Source of the DNA: JAAOII01 sp965207945
GTDB taxonomy: Bacteria > Pseudomonadota > Gammaproteobacteria > CBDBNL01 > JAAOII01
Length of the DNA stretch: 64,000 bases
Direction of reading: 5' to 3'
NCBI GenBank assembly: GCA_965207945.1
Contig: OZ242303.1
Location: 1,364,001 to 1,428,000 of the forward strand
Shown in pieces: positions 26,970-36,800 of this stretch; position 1 is the first letter of the stretch; each line of letters opens with the position of its first letter. The notes below the pieces were generated by a model. That model was not told the origin of the DNA. It saw only the letters and a list, made by a program, of their open reading frames with translations, and made no database searches. The position numbers and the translations under genes are program-made.

Positions 26970-28124
26970 TTAAAAATTAATTGCCTCTTCTCGGGCTTGC
27001 AGATACTTCAACTCAGATATATTCTGCCAATCCATTACAGAATCACGAAACTCACGCAAAGATGTATAAACTTCACGAAACAATGGATCCTTACCCGCCA
27101 ACTCTGCCAATGACTCCTGACTATACTCGGCTAGTTTGCTAAGGACATCATCAGGGAAGCGTTTCAGCTGAACATTATGCTCATTAATTAATAGGTTTAG
27201 AGCGCGGTTATTATTGGCGGTGCTTTCTGCCAGCATATCTAAACTAGCAGCGCGCGCTGCATGACGCACTATGGACTGCAAATCAGGGGGCAGTGAGTTG
27301 TAGGCATCAAGATTAACTATTGCTTCAAGGGAAGAGCCCGGCTCTTGCCAACCAGGATAATAATAATACTTAGCGATTCTATGCAGCCCTAACGCAAGGT
27401 CACTGAAGGGACCCGACCACTCGGCAGCATCTATGGCGCCACTTTGCAAGGCAGGAAATACCTCGCTGGCTGGTAGAGCAACCGCAATGCCGCCTGCCTT
27501 TTGAAAGACGTTGCCGCCCAAGCCAGGAATACGCATCCTTAGCCCTTTTAAATCATCAATTGAGTTTATCTCTTTATTGAACCAACCGCCCATCTGCATT
27601 GCGCTATTGCCAACAGCGAATGGAATAACTCCGTATTTGGCGTACACCCGTTGCCATAGTTCCAGCCCTCCACCATGGTGCAGCCAGGCGTTTACCTCCT
27701 GCGCGGTAAGACCGAATGGAATAGCAGTAAACAACTGCATCGTCTGGCTTTTGCCCGCCCAGTAAAAGGATGCGCCATGTCCCATTTCTACTGTGCCACG
27801 CGCCACAACATCAAATACTTCAAAGGGTCCGACCAGCTCGCCCGAGCCATAAACTGTAATCTTAATCCGCCCTCCCGACATATCTTCTATCTGTTTGGCA
27901 AAGAAATTGGCGCCCGTTCCTAACACTGGCAAATTGCGGGGCCAGGTGGTAACCATCTTCCAATGGTATTGAGTAGTCGGACTGGCAGCCGAGTTTTTTG
28001 CTGGGTTTGATTTGCCTGATTGGGCAGATTGGCTAAATTGGCTAAGTTTATTATTGCAGCCGCTAAGTGCTACACTAAGTGCTGTAAACATCATCATAAT
28101 GATGACTAATTTTTTATGTTGCAT
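26970..28124 (-). CDS. TRAP transporter solute-binding protein, TakP-like, second copy
   Basis: Tandem paralogue of the preceding binding protein, similar along its whole length, 384 residues. I use the ATG at 28124 (MQHKKLVIIMMMFTALSV) because GGTGGGG lies just upstream; a GTG at 28136 is also open. Lipobox VALSGC predicts a lipid anchor. After a Ser/Asn/Lys linker it has WKMVTTWPRNLPVLGTGANF, MGHGASFYWAGK, FNKEINSIDDLKGLRMRIPG and AAEWSGPFSD. The ligand-site Glu-Trp is kept but the neighbouring residues differ from copy one (ATEWVGPYND), so it may bind a different acid. It has its own promoter-like sequence. Confidence 0.9.
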   Translation of the reverse strand: MQHKKLVIIMMMFTALSVALSGCNNKLSQFSQSAQSGKSNPAKNSAASPTTQYHWKMVTTWPRNLPVLGTGANFFAKQIEDMSGGRIKITVYGSGELVGPFEVFDVVARGTVEMGHGASFYWAGKSQTMQLFTAIPFGLTAQEVNAWLHHGGGLELWQRVYAKYGVIPFAVGNSAMQMGGWFNKEINSIDDLKGLRMRIPGLGGNVFQKAGGIAVALPASEVFPALQSGAIDAAEWSGPFSDLALGLHRIAKYYYYPGWQEPGSSLEAIVNLDAYNSLPPDLQSIVRHAARAASLDMLAESTANNNRALNLLINEHNVQLKRFPDDVLSKLAEYSQESLAELAGKDPLFREVYTSLREFRDSVMDWQNISELKYLQAREEAINF

Positions 28125-28171
28125 ATTTTTCCCCACCTTTGTGTCCCCACCTTTAGATTTTATATGTAGGA

Positions 28172-28200
28172 ATTATAACACAATTTCTCTTGATTTTCTA
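28172..28200 (-). promoter_or_regulatory. candidate promoter for the TRAP operon
   Basis: On the minus strand TATAAT (28172-28177) is 17 bp from TAGAAA (28195-28200). Downstream, the segment AAAGGTGGGGA occurs twice in a row just before the ATG at 28124, so the gene has a duplicated ribosome-binding site. Confidence 0.5.
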
Positions 28201-28241
28201 TAACCTCTATAGCTCCTATAGAAGCGAGGACTATTGTGTGG

Positions 28242-31235
28242 CTACTCTACTTTTACCTCAAATATCATCTTGAGTTGATTGCTTACGCGAGTGTCGTCAG
28301 AGTTCAATGCCTGAATAGTTATTAGATAATAGCCATCTTCGTTTAATGAATCATCAGCAGCTAATTTAGTAATCCCTGGGTAATCGTCAATACTTTGGGC
28401 GGCAAAATAAGCACGTCTATTAATATACTGTCTTATATAAAGAGGGATAACTCTATTTTCTTCCACTGCAGTAACTTCAGTTACGCTACTAAATGGCATA
28501 CTTGTAGCAGGATTAAGTGCTGGTTGAGTCCTTCCTTGGATATCACAAAAATGGGTGGCAGAATCAAATGCACCACCAAGACAATTTGTATCCTCATCTA
28601 CTGGTGTTTTCCAATAGCCGTCAAGCAATAATATATTTGACAACTCCATTGCGACTGGCAATGCAGGTTCGGCGCAGGTAATATTATCACTATCTCTGCT
28701 AAAACCAGGCAGAGCGCACATTCTCGCTACAACAGTAACATCTTCAGTAACCCCTGATATGTTTACTGCAATTAAGTCGTCAATAGCGTTAATCTCATCT
28801 GTGTTGGCACGCTGCACTGTGCTGTTGTAGCGGGCACGTAGTGGAAGAGTGGAGGTATAGCCCAAAATAGTATTGCGTGCGCCAGCATTATAAGCGTCAT
28901 CCCCTAACGCTGCTAACCTTAAATAACGTTCAACACCAGCGCTTTGCAAAGCTATTCTATTTGCTGGTCTAACCACAGCTGTCTCAATGGCAGAGCTATT
29001 TGTGTTAGCAAAGAATACTCCACCGGCAACTTCACTCAGGCGGCGTGCAAATCTATGGTCTTCGTCCCAATCACTATTGAATAAATTTGCGTCTGCTAAT
29101 GAGAACTTGGTCTCAAGGAAATTAGTTGCATTGAGGTTGGACTCACTCACTGGGTCAGTGGTATCAAAACGGACTCCAACCAAACTTAAACGAGAAGCCA
29201 AAGAATTTATGTCCACAGATTGCTGAGTGGGGTCGTTAACAGGGTCAACCAGCATTGGAGGAATTACTGAAGTATCATCATCTAATATACCCATATAGCC
29301 ATTGAAAGCAGGAAGTTCTAACTGGTCAACCCAAGCAAGCTTCACTGTGACATGCGACAATGAGGAGGTTATGCCAGAACCCTGATAAGATCCCCTACAT
29401 TCACCATTCGTAATACACCATCTAATGGTGTAATAGTATATAGTATCAGGTTCTAGCCCTGTAACTACTGTATAGTTAGTGGGAGCTTCTACTCTGATAA
29501 TTGGGAACCGGTCGCTGACGACTTGGTAGTAGTCAGTATTATCTTGTGGCTGCCAGGATATATTCAAGGCAAACGGAGGATTCACTCTCACTGCTTGGAT
29601 TTTAGGGGCGGCAAAATCATTAATGACAGTCATAGCAGAGTTCTCAGCATATTCTGAACATCCCGCCATATTACAAGCCCTGACAAAATAGGTGTATCTA
29701 GTTCCTTCTATCAAACCATCAACAATGTGATTGGTAAGCGGAGCGGAAATATTAGCGATTAATGTTTGCGGTTGAGGAGGTTCTTTAGTTGCGTTAAATA
29801 TTTCATAATGAGTAGCTTTAGCTACACTCTCCCAAGATATTCTCAAAGAAGTTGAATTCAGTGCGCTAACTGTGAGGTCAGAGGGGCGGCTAGTAGGAGC
29901 CGTGGGGTGAGTAGTGCCATAAACAGGAGTAGATGGTGCAGAGCAAACACTCGCAACATTACATGCCCGAACGGTGTAACCATAAGTGGTATCAGGTGAT
30001 AAGCTAATCATTTGTCTATAGGTTTTCGGGGCATTAACGTTATCAAATGTGTTTGTTGGTAGTGGAATAACTTTGGTAACTTTATATGTGCTGGCTCCCA
30101 CTACAGTATCCCAGGATATATTTATGGAATTTGGACTTATAGCTGTTACAACAGGTTTGCCAGGAGTGGCGGGCACGGATGGCGTAACTGGCACAGGTTT
30201 CGGGTCTGGTGAAGTAGAACCAACAACTTCTTGAGAGAAGCTCAAAGAACAACCTATTTCATTACATACCTTAATCCGATGCCTATACTCAGTTTCGCTC
30301 GTTAGACCAGTGACAACATAACTGGTCACGGAGGGATTGTCTTCTGTTCTTTTTATAAGTCCTGTTGCATCATAAATTTTATAGTAAGTTGCACCTATGA
30401 CAATATCCCAGGATATCCTTATGGAAGTTGAGTTAATAACTTCTCCTCTCGGCGTGGGAGGATCCTCAATAATTGCTTGTAATTTAGATCGAGTACCAGG
30501 AGGGGTAGAAGCAGATATGGCAGAGCAACCAGAATTATTGCATGCCTTGATGGCGTAGCTATATTCAGTATTTACGAGCAAATTTCCAAGTGAGTGGCTT
30601 AACGAAGCAAGAGTGCCTACAATCAACCTCCCACCATTCCATACTTCATAATAGTCGGCGCCTCCAGCTGGCACATCCCATACTAAGTTAAAAGCAGAGT
30701 CAGTGTCGCTTCTCCGTATTCGCGGCACGACAGGTCTGGAGGGCAAAGTTAGAGCAGTTATATCTCTGTAGATATAACTGCAGATGTCCTCTATATCACA
30801 CACTCTAACATCATAATTATAATTTCTGTTAGGTGCAAGCCCTTCATCCCCTCCGTCATCAACGTAATAAGTTATTGAAATGTTATTAATAGTATCTATA
30901 AGTGCACCTCCTCTATATACTTCATAATAGTCAGCATCCCCTACCTTACCCCAAGATATATTTACGGAATCTGAGCCCAGAACAGTTATTGGTTGAAAAC
31001 CAGGCGGCGGCGGTATCTCAGCTGGATCATCATCATCATCAGTACAGGCGGCGAGAAAAACGACAAAAGCCAGCGCAAATATAAACTTAAATAAACGCAA
31101 TAGCGAAAGCTGAGGCGGAAGCGAAGCCGTAATAAACAATGAGGTGAACGCTGCTTGATTAGAAACGCAAGAAGCGGTTGCGCACCGTTGGCTGTAATAA
31201 TTTTTATTACATAAAAAGTTATTAAAATATTTCAT
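28242..31235 (-). CDS. fibronectin-III-repeat surface lipoprotein
   Basis: About 997 residues, function unknown, surface-protein architecture. A long N-terminal lead is followed by FIFALAFVVFLAAC and five Asp, a lipobox plus acidic linker. Six or so fibronectin-III-like domains then follow with the recurring pattern SVNISWGKVGDADYYEVY ... TEYSYAIKACNNSGCS (about 80-620). The C-terminal 400 residues differ and contain WVDQLELPAFNGYMG, VGVRFDTTDPV and a YYLITIQALNSDDTRVS end that I cannot assign. The ATG at 31235 is preferred because TTGGAG lies at the right distance; a TTG at 31262 is open. The first FN3 domain resembles the one in the GLUG protein at 12.6-16.3 kb, so the two lipoproteins share a module. 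Confidence 0.85.
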   Translation of the reverse strand: MKYFNNFLCNKNYYSQRCATASCVSNQAAFTSLFITASLPPQLSLLRLFKFIFALAFVVFLAACTDDDDDPAEIPPPPGFQPITVLGSDSVNISWGKVGDADYYEVYRGGALIDTINNISITYYVDDGGDEGLAPNRNYNYDVRVCDIEDICSYIYRDITALTLPSRPVVPRIRRSDTDSAFNLVWDVPAGGADYYEVWNGGRLIVGTLASLSHSLGNLLVNTEYSYAIKACNNSGCSAISASTPPGTRSKLQAIIEDPPTPRGEVINSTSIRISWDIVIGATYYKIYDATGLIKRTEDNPSVTSYVVTGLTSETEYRHRIKVCNEIGCSLSFSQEVVGSTSPDPKPVPVTPSVPATPGKPVVTAISPNSINISWDTVVGASTYKVTKVIPLPTNTFDNVNAPKTYRQMISLSPDTTYGYTVRACNVASVCSAPSTPVYGTTHPTAPTSRPSDLTVSALNSTSLRISWESVAKATHYEIFNATKEPPQPQTLIANISAPLTNHIVDGLIEGTRYTYFVRACNMAGCSEYAENSAMTVINDFAAPKIQAVRVNPPFALNISWQPQDNTDYYQVVSDRFPIIRVEAPTNYTVVTGLEPDTIYYYTIRWCITNGECRGSYQGSGITSSLSHVTVKLAWVDQLELPAFNGYMGILDDDTSVIPPMLVDPVNDPTQQSVDINSLASRLSLVGVRFDTTDPVSESNLNATNFLETKFSLADANLFNSDWDEDHRFARRLSEVAGGVFFANTNSSAIETAVVRPANRIALQSAGVERYLRLAALGDDAYNAGARNTILGYTSTLPLRARYNSTVQRANTDEINAIDDLIAVNISGVTEDVTVVARMCALPGFSRDSDNITCAEPALPVAMELSNILLLDGYWKTPVDEDTNCLGGAFDSATHFCDIQGRTQPALNPATSMPFSSVTEVTAVEENRVIPLYIRQYINRRAYFAAQSIDDYPGITKLAADDSLNEDGYYLITIQALNSDDTRVSNQLKMIFEVKVE

Positions 31236-31288
31236 AATACTCCAATTTGTTAAACATAGCAATACAAATTAATGATGTATTACAAGTT

Positions 31289-31294
31289 ATTATA
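31289..31294 (-). promoter_or_regulatory. -10-like TATAAT upstream of the FN3 lipoprotein gene
   Basis: A perfect TATAAT on the minus strand 54 bp before the ATG; no good -35 at 16-18 bp, so only a weak call. Confidence 0.25.
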
Positions 31295-31394
31295 CAGGAA
31301 TATTATCTTTTATGTATATACTATGGCAACTTCCTTAGAAACACTCTGGAGCAAGAAATCAGGGGTTTTTATCTAGTTTCTTTTAGGGGAGCGG

Positions 31395-32699
31395 TTACAG
31401 GTCAAGCAGAATGAGTCCAGGGTTTTCTAAAAAGTCCTTGATTGCTGATAAGAATTGAACAGCGGTTTTGCCATCAATCATGCGATGGTCGTAAGATAGC
31501 GCTAGATACATCATCGGTAATATCTCCACCTTGCCTTTGACGGCGACAGGTCTTTCCTGAATTTTATGCATTCCTAAGATAGCTGTTTGCGGGGGGTTGA
31601 TAATCGGGGTTGATAATAAAGAACCAAACACTCCACCATTGGATATAGTAAAAGTGCCTCCTTGTAATTCTTCTAACATCAGTTTGCCGTCTTGCGCCTT
31701 TCCCGCATACTCATTAATTTGCTGTTCAATATCCACCAAATTCATAAGTTGGGCGTCGCGTAAAATTGGCACGACAAGTCCGCGTGGCGAAGAAACTGCA
31801 ATCCCCACATCATAATAACTATGATAAACAATATCAGTTCCCTCTATATAAGCATTAACTTCTGGGTATTTGGTTAATGCGAGGACTGCCCCCTTAACAA
31901 AAAAGGACATAAATCCTAAGCGAGTCCCGAGGTGCTTTTCTTCAAACGCCTTCTTATATTTAGAACGTAGTTCCATTACCGGCGCCATATTAACTTCATT
32001 AAAAGTAGTGAGCATGGCTGCCGTTTGTTGTGACTCAACCAGACGTTTGGCAACGCTGGCACGCAAGCGGGTCATCTGCACTCGTTTTTGCACTCTTTCG
32101 CTTGCAACAGAAGATTGCCCTATTCCTTGGGGTTGAGATGGTTGAGATATTTGCGCTTTAGAGGTAAACTCAGCTACATCTTGCTTGGTAACCAATTCTC
32201 CACCCTTTGTGCCTTTTACACTTTTGGCAATATCTGCTAAATCAACTCCTTTTTCTTGCGCTAAGCGCCGCGCCGCAGGTCCTGCTTTGGTTCCGCCTCC
32301 ATTATGCTGAGTGGTGGGAGGTGTTGCTTGCGTCTCTGATTTGGTTACAGGTTTGGTTGCAGGGCTTGATGCTGATGCCTCCGCCTTATTTGCAGAAGCA
32401 GCGGATGATGATTTCTCTTCATTTTTACTGCTGTCTGCTGTATCATCCTTGCTGGCGGCTGCCGCATCGCTCTCACTAAAACTCCCTATTACTTGATTAG
32501 CTTTAACTGTTGCGCCTTCTTTAACCGTTATCTTGGTGAGAGTTCCTGCTTGGGGTGCAGGTATTTCCAGGACTACCTTATCGGTTTCTATTTCAACCAG
32601 CACTTCATCGCGACTAAAGCTTTCGCCTTCTTTTTTGCGCCATGCTGATATTTCTCCGTCATCTACTGACTCGGGGAATGGAGGAACTTTTATATCCAT
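31395..32699 (-). CDS. sucB: 2-oxoglutarate dehydrogenase E2, dihydrolipoyl succinyltransferase
   Basis: Core of the 2-oxoglutarate dehydrogenase complex; transfers succinyl from lipoamide to CoA. 434 residues: one lipoyl domain (1-75) with the lipoylation site in EIETDKVVLEIPA, an Ala/Ser/Thr-rich linker, an E3-binding domain (AGPAARRLAQEKGVDL), a second linker, and the catalytic domain ending with YDHRMIDGKTAVQFL, which holds the active-site His and Asp. It is 22 bp downstream of sucA. lpd and sucCD are not in the window; after sucB comes a lipoprotein gene. Confidence 0.97.
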   Translation of the reverse strand: MDIKVPPFPESVDDGEISAWRKKEGESFSRDEVLVEIETDKVVLEIPAPQAGTLTKITVKEGATVKANQVIGSFSESDAAAASKDDTADSSKNEEKSSSAASANKAEASASSPATKPVTKSETQATPPTTQHNGGGTKAGPAARRLAQEKGVDLADIAKSVKGTKGGELVTKQDVAEFTSKAQISQPSQPQGIGQSSVASERVQKRVQMTRLRASVAKRLVESQQTAAMLTTFNEVNMAPVMELRSKYKKAFEEKHLGTRLGFMSFFVKGAVLALTKYPEVNAYIEGTDIVYHSYYDVGIAVSSPRGLVVPILRDAQLMNLVDIEQQINEYAGKAQDGKLMLEELQGGTFTISNGGVFGSLLSTPIINPPQTAILGMHKIQERPVAVKGKVEILPMMYLALSYDHRMIDGKTAVQFLSAIKDFLENPGLILLDL

Positions 32700-32721
32700 A
32701 ATTTAATTTTAAGTTTAGTAG

Positions 32722-35676
32722 TTAATGAGATGTGAGCTCAAAAGCATCATCAACCAATTTTAATTGTAATCTGTTATGCAAAGCCATGTAGCCAGCAGCA
32801 GGAGATGCTGCATGGGGACGTCCGCTAAAAAGCAACTGCGCCTTAGGAAATATTGTGCGTTGGATTATGTCCAGATGGTGTTTGCTACTATACCATGCTC
32901 CTTGGTTCATGGGTTCTTCTTGGCACCAAACAAGATATTCTACCCGCTTATATTTTTTCAGTTCATTTGCCAACTCCTGATGTGGAAATGGGTACAACTG
33001 TTCAATACGCACTATCGCAACATCCTTAAGATTATTTTCCTTTCTATGCGCTAATAATTCATAATAGAGTTTGCCGCTGCAAAGAATTACACGTTTAACA
33101 CGGGAACGTTTAATTGACTTATCACTTTCCTTGATTATCGGCATAAAATGCCCTTCGCATAATTCATCTAAGGGCGAAGCTGATATCTCTTTACGTAATA
33201 AACTCTTTGGCATCATCACTACTAAGGGCTTTCTTAGTGGTCTGATTATTTGCCGCCTTAACATGTGGAACACCTGCCCCGCGGTGGAGGGAACACAAAC
33301 CTGCATATTATTATCAGCACTCAATTGCAAGAACCTCTCCAAACGTGCCGAAGAATGCTCGGGTCCCTGCCCTTCATAGCCATGAGGCAATAACAAAACT
33401 AAACCGCATAACCTTTGCCACTTGGTTTCGCCACTGGAAAGAAACTGGTCTATGACTACCTGCGCTCCGTTGGCAAAGTCGCCAAATTGTGCCTCCCACA
33501 AAACCAACGAACGTGGGTCGGTGGCGGCATAGCCATACTCAAAAGCCATCACCGCCTCTTCTGATAAGAAAGAATCATATATTTGGAATCTTGCTTGTTT
33601 TTTATCAATATGCTGTAACGGACAATAGCTCTCACCCGACTCTTGGTCATGCAGCACTGCCTGGCGATGAGAAAAGGTGCCGCGCCGCGAATCCTGACCG
33701 CTCATACGCACTGCATAACCTTCTTTTACCAAAGTAGCGTAAGCCAATAATTCTGCGTAGCCCCAATCAACTGGTTTTGTGCCAGCAAGCATTTCCTCTC
33801 TATCCTTAAGTGCTTTGGCAACCTGGCGGTGAACTGATAGTTCTTTAGGCAGCTGCGCCATTTTTTTACCTATTGCTTGCAATTTCTTTTTACTGATAGA
33901 AGTATCAAAATAGTTCTCCCACTTATGCCCTAAATAGGGGTCCCAATCAACAAATAATTTTGTGTCTGGTTTGCTTGCCAAACTAAGCGAAACATGGTCG
34001 CCATTATCCAGATGGCGGCGATACTCCTCTTTCATCTCGCCATACCCTTCTTGAGTTAATAGCCCTTCCGCTATTAGTTTATCCGCATAAATATCTGCAG
34101 GGACGGGATGTCTCTTAATCTCCTTATACATCATTGGCTGGGTTATAGCTGGCTCGTCCGCTTCGTTATGCCCATGACGGCGATAACACATTAAATCTAA
34201 AACTACATCACTATGATATTTCATTCTATATTCCAATGCTAAGCGGGTAGCGAATATAACTGCTTCTGGGTCATCGCCATTAACATGGAATATAGGAGCT
34301 TCTATAATCTTTGCCACATCACTGGAATATTCGGTAGAACGGGCATCACCCACATGACTCATAGTAAAGCCAATCTGATTATTAATAATAATATGGATAG
34401 TCCCGCCGGTCTTGAAGCCCTTAAGCTGAGACATCTGTAAGGTTTCCGTGACAACTCCCTGCCCTGAAAAAGCCGCATCCCCATGAATAACTATTGGAAT
34501 AACCTTATCCCCTACCATATCACCGCGCCTATCTTGGCGAGCGCGCACTGAGCCCTCTGCCACAGGTGAAACGATTTCAAGATGTGAGGGGTTAAATGCC
34601 AAAGCCATGTGTATTTCTCCTCCACTGGTCTTTACATTACAAGAAAAGCCCTGATGATATTTAACATCGCCAAAGTATTCATCACTGGTAAAGCTAAACT
34701 TGCCTTCAAATTCATCAAACAACGAAGTTGGCTTTTTGCCTAAAATATTAACCAACATATTAAGTCGCCCGCGATGCGCCATAGCTATGACAATTTCCTT
34801 AACATTAAGCGAGCCAGCATACTGTGCGAGTTCATCGGTCATAGGAATTAACGCCTCTCCACCTTCCAAACCAAAACGTTTAGTGCCTGGATACTTGGTA
34901 GCTAATGATGACTCCAGCCCTCCAGCTGCCACCAACCTTTCCATTAAACGCATTTTCGTTTCATCGTCAAAATTGAAATTCCCCTTGCACGATTCCAACT
35001 TATCCATAAACCACTCTTTTTTACTCTTATCACTAAGATACATAAACTCAACGCCCAAAGAAGAGCAATAGGTGCGCTCCAGCAGTTCAATACTTTCGCG
35101 CAGAGTCATTCTATCCTTGCCAAAATAGGTGCGATTAGATTTAAATTCCTTGTCAAGATCTGCTGAGTTAAGTCCGTAACCTTCAAGCTTTAGTTCCCTA
35201 TCATCGGACCTACTTTTGCACTCCAATGGGTTAATTTTTGCCTTCTTGTGTCCGTAAACACGATATGCCTGCACCAACGCATCAAATTTATTCTGTTTAG
35301 TGATCTCCTCCACAGCCGCTCCAGCCCCAACATTAGCAGTAGAAGCGGAAGCAACTGGAGCACCTCCCCCGTTTCTTTTTAACCCAGCAATACTTAACTG
35401 CTGCAGGTCAGCCATAAATCCTTGATGTGAGAACTCTTCAGCGCGACCATTCAGCTGACCATTCACCTGGGGCAAAGAAGTGAAATACGCAGCCCATTGC
35501 TCGTCTACTCCTTGATTATTTTCTAAGTATCTATCGTAAAGCTCTTCTATGTAATGAAGATTACCACCACAAAGATGTGATGTCTCCTCACCAAGAGGCG
35601 AGGCAGGCGCGACGGGCGCCGCTTCTGGCGCGGTTTCTTGCGCGGTTTCTACGTCTTGATTTTTTATATCTTTCAT
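32722..35676 (-). CDS. sucA: 2-oxoglutarate dehydrogenase E1
   Basis: Thiamine-diphosphate enzyme that decarboxylates 2-oxoglutarate and passes the succinyl group to E2. 984 residues, slightly long. The N-terminus has an Ala/Pro/Glu-rich lead (ETAQETAPEAAPVAPASP) before LCGGNLHYIEELYDRYLEN, the E2-binding motif. Cofactor and substrate segments include MAHRGRLNMLVNI, NPSHLEIVSPVAEG, HGDAAFSGQGVV and GQDSRRGTFSHRQAV. The C-terminal CQEEPMNQGAWY and GRPHAASPAAG are typical. It lies 61 bp after a small lipoprotein gene and heads sucAB. Confidence 0.97.
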   Translation of the reverse strand: MKDIKNQDVETAQETAPEAAPVAPASPLGEETSHLCGGNLHYIEELYDRYLENNQGVDEQWAAYFTSLPQVNGQLNGRAEEFSHQGFMADLQQLSIAGLKRNGGGAPVASASTANVGAGAAVEEITKQNKFDALVQAYRVYGHKKAKINPLECKSRSDDRELKLEGYGLNSADLDKEFKSNRTYFGKDRMTLRESIELLERTYCSSLGVEFMYLSDKSKKEWFMDKLESCKGNFNFDDETKMRLMERLVAAGGLESSLATKYPGTKRFGLEGGEALIPMTDELAQYAGSLNVKEIVIAMAHRGRLNMLVNILGKKPTSLFDEFEGKFSFTSDEYFGDVKYHQGFSCNVKTSGGEIHMALAFNPSHLEIVSPVAEGSVRARQDRRGDMVGDKVIPIVIHGDAAFSGQGVVTETLQMSQLKGFKTGGTIHIIINNQIGFTMSHVGDARSTEYSSDVAKIIEAPIFHVNGDDPEAVIFATRLALEYRMKYHSDVVLDLMCYRRHGHNEADEPAITQPMMYKEIKRHPVPADIYADKLIAEGLLTQEGYGEMKEEYRRHLDNGDHVSLSLASKPDTKLFVDWDPYLGHKWENYFDTSISKKKLQAIGKKMAQLPKELSVHRQVAKALKDREEMLAGTKPVDWGYAELLAYATLVKEGYAVRMSGQDSRRGTFSHRQAVLHDQESGESYCPLQHIDKKQARFQIYDSFLSEEAVMAFEYGYAATDPRSLVLWEAQFGDFANGAQVVIDQFLSSGETKWQRLCGLVLLLPHGYEGQGPEHSSARLERFLQLSADNNMQVCVPSTAGQVFHMLRRQIIRPLRKPLVVMMPKSLLRKEISASPLDELCEGHFMPIIKESDKSIKRSRVKRVILCSGKLYYELLAHRKENNLKDVAIVRIEQLYPFPHQELANELKKYKRVEYLVWCQEEPMNQGAWYSSKHHLDIIQRTIFPKAQLLFSGRPHAASPAAGYMALHNRLQLKLVDDAFELTSH

Positions 35677-35737
35677 GTTTCCTTGCTTAAAAAACTAATA
35701 AAAATCTCCCTGTATCAGAGGCGGGTTTGCTATAAAA

Positions 35738-36058
35738 TTAGCGGTGACTATGGTCCTTATATTCACTCAACGAACGCACCACGCCTTCTTCAATTGTAAC
35801 AACAAAAGTATGGTCAAAATCCTTATTAGAATAAGACCAAATTAATTTCTCTCCTCCTATATATGGTTCGCGAATATAAGGTTCGCCTAAAATATCAAGG
35901 ACATCTTGCGCAGGCATCTCAACATAGACCTCCTCTATGTTGTTAATAGGAAATAGTTCTCCGCTGGTTCTGCCAGCACAGCCAACCAGCGTAAAAATTA
36001 AAGCGCTAAAAAATAATAGGCGAGGTAATAAGCGGGATAACAGGTGTTTAACTGTCAT
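35738..36058 (-). CDS. small BamE/OmlA-like lipoprotein
   Basis: 106 residues. Signal peptide with lipobox FTLVGC, then a compact domain (INNIEEVYVEMPAQDVLDIL, GEPYIREPY, LIWSYSNKDFDHTFVVTIE) that resembles the SmpA/OmlA (BamE) fold: helix pair followed by a beta hairpin. The fold assignment is by pattern and moderate. The ATG at 36058 overlaps sdhB by 11 bp, so it is co-translated with succinate dehydrogenase. BamE itself is normally found elsewhere (often near fur), so this may be a paralogue. Confidence 0.6.
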   Translation of the reverse strand: MTVKHLLSRLLPRLLFFSALIFTLVGCAGRTSGELFPINNIEEVYVEMPAQDVLDILGEPYIREPYIGGEKLIWSYSNKDFDHTFVVTIEEGVVRSLSEYKDHSHR

Positions 36059-36758
36059 GACTAACCAGCATTTGTTTAATCTTACCAATTGCCCGAGTAG
36101 GATTTAATCCTTTAGGACAAACATCAACGCAATTCATAATGCCACGACATCTAAACACGCTATAAGGGTCTTCCAAATCTTTAAGACGGCTCGCCGTAGC
36201 TTTATCTCTGCTGTCTGCCAAAAATCTATATGCCTGCAACAAGCCCGCAGGTCCTACAAATTTATCTGGATTCCACCAGAAAGATGGGCACGCGCTGGAG
36301 CAGCAAGCACAGAGTATACACTCATATAATCCATCCAGCTTTTCTCTGTCGGCAGGCGATTGCAAACGTTCCATGCCGCTGGTGGGCTCATCGTTTATCA
36401 AATATGGTTTAATCTTGGTATACTGTTTATAAAAGGGTTCCAGGTCCACCACCAAGTCACGCACTACTGGCAGACCAGGTAAAGGACGTAACGAAAGTTT
36501 GTTCCTTTTAACCACCGCGGATAGAGGAGTTGTGCAAGCAAGAGCGTTCTTGCCATTTATATTCATCCCATCAGAACCGCAGACACCCTCGCGACAGGAA
36601 CGTCTAAACGCCAAAGAAGAAATCTTTTGCTCTTTTACTAGATGCAGGACATCAAGTACCATTAAATCTTTGCCTTCAGGAATAGTAACTTCCACTGTTT
36701 CCATATAGGGCTTCTCATCCGCTTGCGGTTCGTATCTGTAAACTTCAACTTGTAACAT
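36048..36758 (-). CDS. sdhB: succinate dehydrogenase iron-sulfur subunit
   Basis: Electron-transfer subunit of complex II. 236 residues. The [2Fe-2S] cluster ligands are in SCREGVCGSDGM and the following NALAC. The [4Fe-4S] and [3Fe-4S] clusters use CILCACCSSACPSFWW and CRGIMNCVDVCPKGLNP. It lies 42 bp downstream of sdhA. Confidence 0.98.
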   Translation of the reverse strand: MLQVEVYRYEPQADEKPYMETVEVTIPEGKDLMVLDVLHLVKEQKISSLAFRRSCREGVCGSDGMNINGKNALACTTPLSAVVKRNKLSLRPLPGLPVVRDLVVDLEPFYKQYTKIKPYLINDEPTSGMERLQSPADREKLDGLYECILCACCSSACPSFWWNPDKFVGPAGLLQAYRFLADSRDKATASRLKDLEDPYSVFRCRGIMNCVDVCPKGLNPTRAIGKIKQMLVSHDS

Positions 36759-36800
36759 ATTATCTAAACTTGTTATCTAAACTTATATAAGTGTATTCAA

